DNA of 5,003 bases. Origin: Hyphomicrobiales bacterium. GTDB taxonomy: Bacteria > Pseudomonadota > Alphaproteobacteria > Rhizobiales > Aestuariivirgaceae. The stretch spans positions 1 to 5,003 of the forward strand of contig JALUFY010000105.1 in NCBI GenBank assembly GCA_027051995.1, in the 5' to 3' direction. The position numbers and the translations under genes are program-made. Of the stretch, positions 1-5,003 are shown piece by piece (the stretch's first letter is position 1; each line of letters begins with the position of its first letter). Below the pieces are notes generated by a model, which did no database searches, was not told the DNA's origin, and was given only the letters and a program-made list of their open reading frames with translations.

Positions 1-28
1 GTTCGGCCCGGATGCATCCGGGCCGAAC
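1..28. repeat. Perfect 28-bp palindrome at the window edge
   Basis: The first half GTTCGGCCCGGATG (1-14) is the exact reverse complement of the second half (15-28), so both strands read identically with no spacer. As RNA it would fold into a GC-rich hairpin, losing a few central pairs to the loop. It lies about 205 bases beyond the yejF stop. It is not followed by a T-run on the plus strand, and the flank that would follow it on the minus strand is outside the window, so a terminator role cannot be judged. Alternatives are the 3' end signal of an unseen gene to the left, a dispersed palindromic repeat, or a dimeric protein-binding site. The palindrome may extend beyond the window, since only one flank is visible. 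Confidence 0.8.
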
Positions 29-71
29 ATCCATGGCCAGACAATGAGGCAGTTAACAAAAGAATCTCTCT

Positions 72-102
72 CGTCATAGCCGGGCTTGTCCCGGCTATCC
101 AG
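72..102 (+). repeat. Left hairpin unit of the composite repeat
   Basis: ATAGCCGGG (76-84) pairs perfectly with CCCGGCTAT (90-98) around the five-base loop CTTGT, giving a 9-bp stem. The loop and CCGGG/CCCGG core match the common alphaproteobacterial form of this repeat, as I recall it. Confidence 0.75.
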
Positions 103-128
103 GGCGGCGGGCGCATGCGCTTGCGGCT

Positions 129-160
129 CTGGATGACCGGCACGGAGGCCGGTCATGACG
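129..160 (-). repeat. Right hairpin unit of the composite repeat, inverted
   Basis: ATGACCGGC (133-141) pairs with GCCGGTCAT (148-156) around a six-base loop (142-147), again a 9-bp stem. Read on the minus strand it shares with the left unit the CGTCAT start, the CCGG stem core and the ATCCAG end, but its loop differs. The two units are therefore related but diverged copies rather than a fresh duplication. Confidence 0.65.
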
Positions 161-233
161 GGAGGGGGATGCGGAGGCTGTTGTGTTTTCCTCCCGGCCC
201 GTGCCCGGGCGGCCCGCGCCTCATGAGACCGGA

Positions 234-1864
<1,631 letters not shown>

Positions 1865-1868
<4 letters not shown>

Positions 1869-3046
1869 TTGAACGTCTTCCTTGGATCGAAGGCGTCGCG
1901 CACGGCTTCGCCGATGAAGACCAGAAGCGAGAGCATGAGCGAGACGATGATGAAGCCGGTCAGACCCAGCCAGGGGGCCTGGAGGTTGACCTTGCCCTGC
2001 TTGAGCAGCTCGCCGAGGCTGGGCGAGCCGGGGGGCAGGCCGAAGCCCAGGAAATCAAGCGCGGTGAGCGTGGTGATGGAGCCCGACAGGATGAAGGGCA
2101 TGAAGGTCAGCGTGGCCACCATGGCGTTGGGCAGGATGTGGCGGAACATGATCTTGCCATCCGTGAGCCCCAGGGCGCGGGCGGCGCGGACGTATTCGAA
2201 GTTGCGCCCGCGCAGGAACTCGGCGCGCACCACGCCGACCAGCGCCGTCCACGAAAAAAGCAGCATGAGGATGAGCAGCATCCAGAAATTCGGCGTGAAG
2301 AAGACCGACAGGATGATGATGAGATAAAGCGTCGGGATGGATGTCCAGATCTCCATGAAGCGCTGAAAGAGCAGATCGGTCAGGCCGCCGGAATAGCCCT
2401 GCACCGCGCCCGCCGCCACGCCCACCGCCGAGGACAGGACGGTGAGCAGAAGGCCGAAGATGACCGAGATGCGAAAGCCGTAAACCAGCCGGGCGATGAC
2501 ATCGCGGCCATGATCATCCGTGCCCAGCCAGTTGAGGTTGCCGAAGACGCAATTGGGATCGTCCGCCCCCTTGGGGTATTTCTGGCAGGCCTCGGCGCGG
2601 CTCATCAGGAAGGCCGGTTTCGAGGGGGCCGGATAGGGCAGCTCGTTGTTCACCGTGTCATAGGAATAGCGGATGGGCGGCCAGATCATCCAGCCGTGCT
2701 TGTTGATCTCCTCCTGAATGAAGGGATCGCGGAAATCGGTGCGGGCCAGGAAGCCGCCGAACCTGCTTTCGGGATATTCAGCGAAGACCGGATAGAGGAT
2801 TTCGCCCTTGTAGGAGACGATCAGCGGGCGGTCGTTGGTGATGAATTCGGCGAACAGGGTGACGAAAAACAGAGCCAGGAAAATCCACAGCGACCAGAAG
2901 CCGCGCCGGTTGGCCCTGAATACGGCCAGGCGGCGGCGGTTGATGGCCGAAAGCCAGCCGCGCGCGGCCACGGCCTCGTAAACGGGCGCGCCGGAGGCGG
3001 CGGCCTCCCTGGCGGTTTCCTCAATGTCGCGTATCTCCTCCGTCAT
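1865..3046 (-). CDS. yejE: YejE, inner-membrane permease of peptide/microcin C ABC importer
   Basis: This 393-residue permease pairs with YejB to form the channel. It has a charged N-terminus, a first membrane helix near residues 49-69, a periplasmic region (about 70-185) and a C-terminal five-helix permease core. The EAA loop that docks on the ATPase is at 284-309, with E284, A288-A289, G293 and P306. The sequence closely follows E. coli YejE as I remember it, including the LGTD, AEFLR and FLGFGLP stretches and the end VRDAFDP. Two differences stand out: the N-terminus is about 25 residues longer than in E. coli (341 residues), and an insertion before NWLGTD (173-177) carries C154 and C166. 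The start is ATG, 4 bases after the yejB stop, with GGGAG (3057-3061) 10 bases upstream. The next in-frame ATG is codon 120, after the first helix, so the long N-terminus is probably real. Confidence 0.95.
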
Positions 3047-3050
3047 CGGC

Positions 3051-4169
3051 CTAGAGCTCCCGTTTCTCGAAATCGATGCGCGGATCGATCAGGGTATAGA
3101 CCAGATCGGTGATGAGGCTGGTCAGAAGCCCCATGAGCGAAAAGATGTAAAGCGTGGCGAAGACCACCGGATAATCGCGGTCGATCGCCGCCTTGAAGCC
3201 CAGAAGGCCAAGCCCGTCGAGCGAGAAAATCTGCTCTATCAGCAGCGATCCGGCGAAGAAGGCGGAGATGAAGGCACCGGGAAAACCGGCAATGACGATC
3301 AGCATGGCGTTGCGGAAGACATGGCCATAGAGCACCCGGCGCTCGGTGAGGCCCTTGGCGCGGGCGGTCATGACATACTGCTTCTTGATCTCGTCGAGAA
3401 ACGAGTTCTTGGTCAGCAGCGTCATGGTGGCGAAGGACGAGATGGCCAGTGCGGTGAGCGGCAGCACCAGATGCCAAGCGTAATCGAGAATCTTGCCCAT
3501 CAGGGACAATTGATCAAAGTTGTCCGATGTCAGCCCGCGCAGGGGAAAGATGTTCCAGAACGATCCCCCGGCGAAAAGCACCACCAGCAGAATGGCGAAC
3601 AGGAACGAGGGAATGGCGTATCCGACGATGATGACGGCGGATGTCCAGACATCGAACTTCGAGCCGTCGCGCACCGCCTTGGCGATGCCCAGCGGGATGG
3701 AGACGCCATAGGAGATGAAGGTCAGCCACAGGCCCAGCGAGGCCGACACCGGCAGGGCGTCGCGGATCAGCGAGAGCACCGGGCGGTCGCGGAAATAGCT
3801 GTTGCCGAAATCGAAGACGGCGTAATTCTTCAGCATTTTCCAGAAGCGCACATAGGCGGGCTGATCGAAACCGAACTGTTTTTCCAGCTGCCTGATGAAC
3901 TCCGGATCGAGCCCCTGCGCTCCGCGATACTTGAAGCCGCCGCCGGAGGCCGCCCCGGCGTCCGCCGCGCCCTGGCCGGCCGCGCCCGTCTCGCCGCCCG
4001 CGCCGCCGCCGATGCGCGCCGTGGCCGAAACATCCGTGCCCTGCAGCTTGGCCAGCACGCGCTCCACCGGCCCGCCGGGCAGGAACTGGATGATGGCGAA
4101 ATTGATCAGCATGATGCCCACCAGGGTGGGGATCATCAAGGCCAAACGCTTGAGGATGTAGGCTCCCAT
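3051..4169 (-). CDS. yejB: YejB, inner-membrane permease of peptide/microcin C ABC importer
   Basis: This 372-residue permease is the partner of YejE. The N-terminus MGAYILKRL leads into a first membrane helix (about 10-30) ending at PGGPVE, the hallmark start of Opp/Dpp-type B permeases. A periplasmic segment follows, with a Gly/Ala-rich stretch at 51-80, then [10 protein letters not shown] (81-90) and the permease core with helices near 140-162, 175-200, 232-252, 285-310 and 335-360. The EAA loop lies at about 259-290 ([13 protein letters not shown]). The C-terminus [12 protein letters not shown] is the family ending. Length is close to E. coli YejB (364). The start is ATG; the upstream GAGCGAGG (4174-4181) is only a modest ribosome-binding site, with a 4-base gap after its last G. 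The stop is 4 bases from the yejE start, so the pair is probably made together. Confidence 0.96.
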   Translation of the reverse strand: MGAYILKRLALMIPTLVGIMLINFAIIQFLPGGPVERVLAKLQGTDVSATARIGGGAGGETGAAGQGAADAGAASGGGFKYRGAQGLDPEFIRQLEKQFGFDQPAYVRFWKMLKNYAVFDFGNSYFRDRPVLSLIRDALPVSASLGLWLTFISYGVSIPLGIAKAVRDGSKFDVWTSAVIIVGYAIPSFLFAILLVVLFAGGSFWNIFPLRGLTSDNFDQLSLMGKILDYAWHLVLPLTALAISSFATMTLLTKNSFLDEIKKQYVMTARAKGLTERRVLYGHVFRNAMLIVIAGFPGAFISAFFAGSLLIEQIFSLDGLGLLGFKAAIDRDYPVVFATLYIFSLMGLLTSLITDLVYTLIDPRIDFEKREL

Positions 4170-4194
4170 GCCGCCTCGCTCAGGTGATTCGTTT

Positions 4195-4235
4195 GCGCGA
4201 TATTACAACTTTCGGGCCGGGCGTGCGCATCGCGC
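4195..4235 (-). repeat. Inverted repeat in the yejA-yejB spacer
   Basis: GCGCGAT (4195-4201) and ATCGCGC (4229-4235) are perfect reverse complements separated by 27 bases, a stem of 7 bp that a G-U pair could extend to 8. It lies within the only sizeable gap of the visible operon (4170-4244, 75 bases), between the yejA stop and the yejB ribosome-binding site. No T-run follows it on the minus strand, so it is not a standard terminator. A hairpin here could stabilise the upstream yejA message, as repeats do after other binding-protein genes. That is inference, and a 7-bp match in GC-rich DNA may be chance. Confidence 0.35.
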
Positions 4236-4244
4236 CGCATTGAG

Positions 4245-5003
4245 CTATTTGCCCTGCTTCAGTCTTTGCGCCCTGGCTTCGTCGAACCACCAGGTATCGA
4301 GCACGCCACGGGCGTATCTGGGCTTGATTTTTGGGCGGGCGAACTTGTCCCACCAGACGATGTCATGGGCCGCCTTGTACCAGTGCGGCGTCCAGAAATG
4401 CAGGCTTCTCAGGGCGCGGTCCAGGGCGCGCCCGGCGGTGATCAGCTGGTTGCGCGTCTTCGCCGCGATCATGGCGTCCACCAGGGCGTCGATGGCCGGG
4501 TTCCTGATGCCGGCGATATTGTAGCTGCCCTTGATGTCCGCCGATCTGGAGCCGAAATAGGCGCGCAGCTCCACCCCCGGCGTGAGGGAAAAGACGAAAC
4601 GCTGGGTGACGATGTCGAAATCGAAGGCCTTGAGGCGGCGCTGATACTGGGCGGAATCCACCAGCCGCATGGAGGCGTCCACGCCGAGCAGTTTCAGGTT
4701 GCGGATATAGGGCGCGATGATGCGCTCGAACCCCGCAGAGGCGATGAGAAACTCCACCTTCAAGGGCTCCCCGCGCGCATTGACCAGCACATCCCCCTTG
4801 CGCCGCCATCCGGCGGAGCGCAGCAGCTGGTAGGCCTTGCGCAGGAGCTTTCTGTCCTGGCCGGAGCCGTCGGTCACGGGCGGGACGTATGCCGGGCCGA
4901 AGACGGCGGCGGGCAGGTTGTTGGCCAGCGGCTTGAGCAGGGCCAGTTCGGCGGGAGAGGGCGGGCCCTCGGCCTTCATGGGCGAGTTCTCGAACACCGA
5001 GGT
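4245..5003 (-). CDS. yejA: YejA, periplasmic peptide-binding protein (C-terminal part, cut by window edge)
   Basis: The last 252 codons of a family 5 extracellular solute-binding protein are visible; the frame is open to the right edge. A GTG at 4995-4997 is an internal valine codon, not a start, because TSVFENSPMKAEG is a mid-protein motif of YejA homologues. E. coli YejA is about 604 residues, so roughly 40 % is present; signal peptide and first lobe are missing. Recognisable family segments are PPSPAELALL, GWRRKGDVLVNARGEPLKVE, a VRxVDxxQY-like stretch (RLVDSAQYQRR), FDFDIV, GSYNIAGIRNPAIDALVD, LDRALRSLHFWTPHW and the ending DTWWFDEARA. The protein should capture peptides in the periplasm and deliver them to YejB/YejE. 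There are no cysteines in the visible part. The stop is TAG at 4245-4247, followed by a 75-base gap before yejB. The operon promoter must lie upstream, outside the window. The family is certain; the substrate is not shown. Confidence 0.94.
   Translation of the reverse strand, partial: TSVFENSPMKAEGPPSPAELALLKPLANNLPAAVFGPAYVPPVTDGSGQDRKLLRKAYQLLRSAGWRRKGDVLVNARGEPLKVEFLIASAGFERIIAPYIRNLKLLGVDASMRLVDSAQYQRRLKAFDFDIVTQRFVFSLTPGVELRAYFGSRSADIKGSYNIAGIRNPAIDALVDAMIAAKTRNQLITAGRALDRALRSLHFWTPHWYKAAHDIVWWDKFARPKIKPRYARGVLDTWWFDEARAQRLKQGK

Larger units (their letters stand above)
72..160. repeat. Composite inverted repeat of two facing hairpins
   Basis: Two hairpin units lie in opposite orientation. 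Unit one (72-102) begins CGTCAT and ends ATCCAG; unit two (129-160) begins CTGGAT and ends ATGACG. The outer ends (72-77 with 155-160) and inner ends (97-102 with 129-134) are therefore complementary to each other as well as each unit folding on itself. The 26 bases between them include the 10-bp palindrome GCGCATGCGC (111-120). The left unit resembles the dispersed intergenic hairpin repeats I know from alphaproteobacterial genomes, with a CCGGGCTTGTCCCGG core. I infer a pair of such repeats arranged like a bacterial interspersed mosaic element. The element sits 74 bases beyond the yejF stop, where it could protect the 3' end of the operon mRNA. No canonical hairpin-plus-T-run terminator was found between the yejF stop and the window edge. 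Confidence 0.75.

Noticed and set aside
196..214. A possible intrinsic terminator just after the yejF stop (GC-rich hairpin with GCCCGGGC at 203-210)
   Set aside because: The best stem is only about 5 bp and on the minus strand it is followed by purines (GGGAGGAAAA), not a T-run.
2138..3112. A 324-codon open frame on the plus strand opposite yejE
   Set aside because: It has the same codon-aligned antisense register relative to yejE and a low-complexity charged product. It is a shadow of the real gene.
3024..4187. A 387-codon open frame on the plus strand opposite yejB
   Set aside because: It is again codon-aligned antisense, covers yejB almost exactly, and is rich in His, Gln, Asp and Gly with no recognisable domain. 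It is a shadow frame.
4995..4997. GTG as the start codon of yejA
   Set aside because: The frame stays open to the window edge and the surrounding residues match an internal YejA motif, so this is an internal codon of a gene that begins outside the window.

Overview
The window is GC-rich (roughly 60-65 % by eye) and is filled by four consecutive minus-strand genes that I recognise as a yejA-yejB-yejE-yejF operon, an ABC importer of the peptide/microcin C (Opp/Dpp-like) class. Translation order runs from the right edge to the left: yejA (substrate-binding protein, cut by the window edge at 5003), yejB and yejE (the two permeases) and yejF (a double ATPase ending at 234). Strong G/C preference at third positions, the long YejE with an N-terminal extension and cysteine-bearing loop, and a GTCAT...CCGGGCTTGTCCCGG...ATCCA-type hairpin repeat beyond the operon all suggest an alphaproteobacterium. 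Genus cannot be assigned from this.

Layout from left to right. Positions 1-233 hold no convincing gene. They contain a perfect 28-bp palindrome at the very edge (1-28) and a composite inverted repeat (72-160) made of two hairpins facing each other. Positions 234-1868 are yejF, 1865-3046 yejE, 3051-4169 yejB and 4245-5003 the C-terminal part of yejA. yejF and yejE overlap by 4 bases (ATGA) and yejB and yejE are separated by only 4 bases, so the last three genes look translationally coupled. yejA is set apart from yejB by a 75-base spacer with an inverted repeat, the only place in the visible operon where mRNA processing or differential expression could act.

The genes form one machine. YejA captures peptides in the periplasm, the YejB/YejE heterodimer forms the inner-membrane channel, and YejF carries both ATPase sites in one chain. 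In Escherichia coli this transporter is the uptake route for microcin C. In alphaproteobacteria, homologues have been linked to uptake of peptidoglycan-derived and larger peptides and to tolerance of antimicrobial peptides. The substrate here cannot be read from the sequence.

I do not see an undescribed biological system. The items most worth a second look are the two palindromic elements downstream of the operon, the pair of cysteines in YejE that are the only cysteines in all visible protein sequence, and the Gly/Ala-rich loop of YejB.
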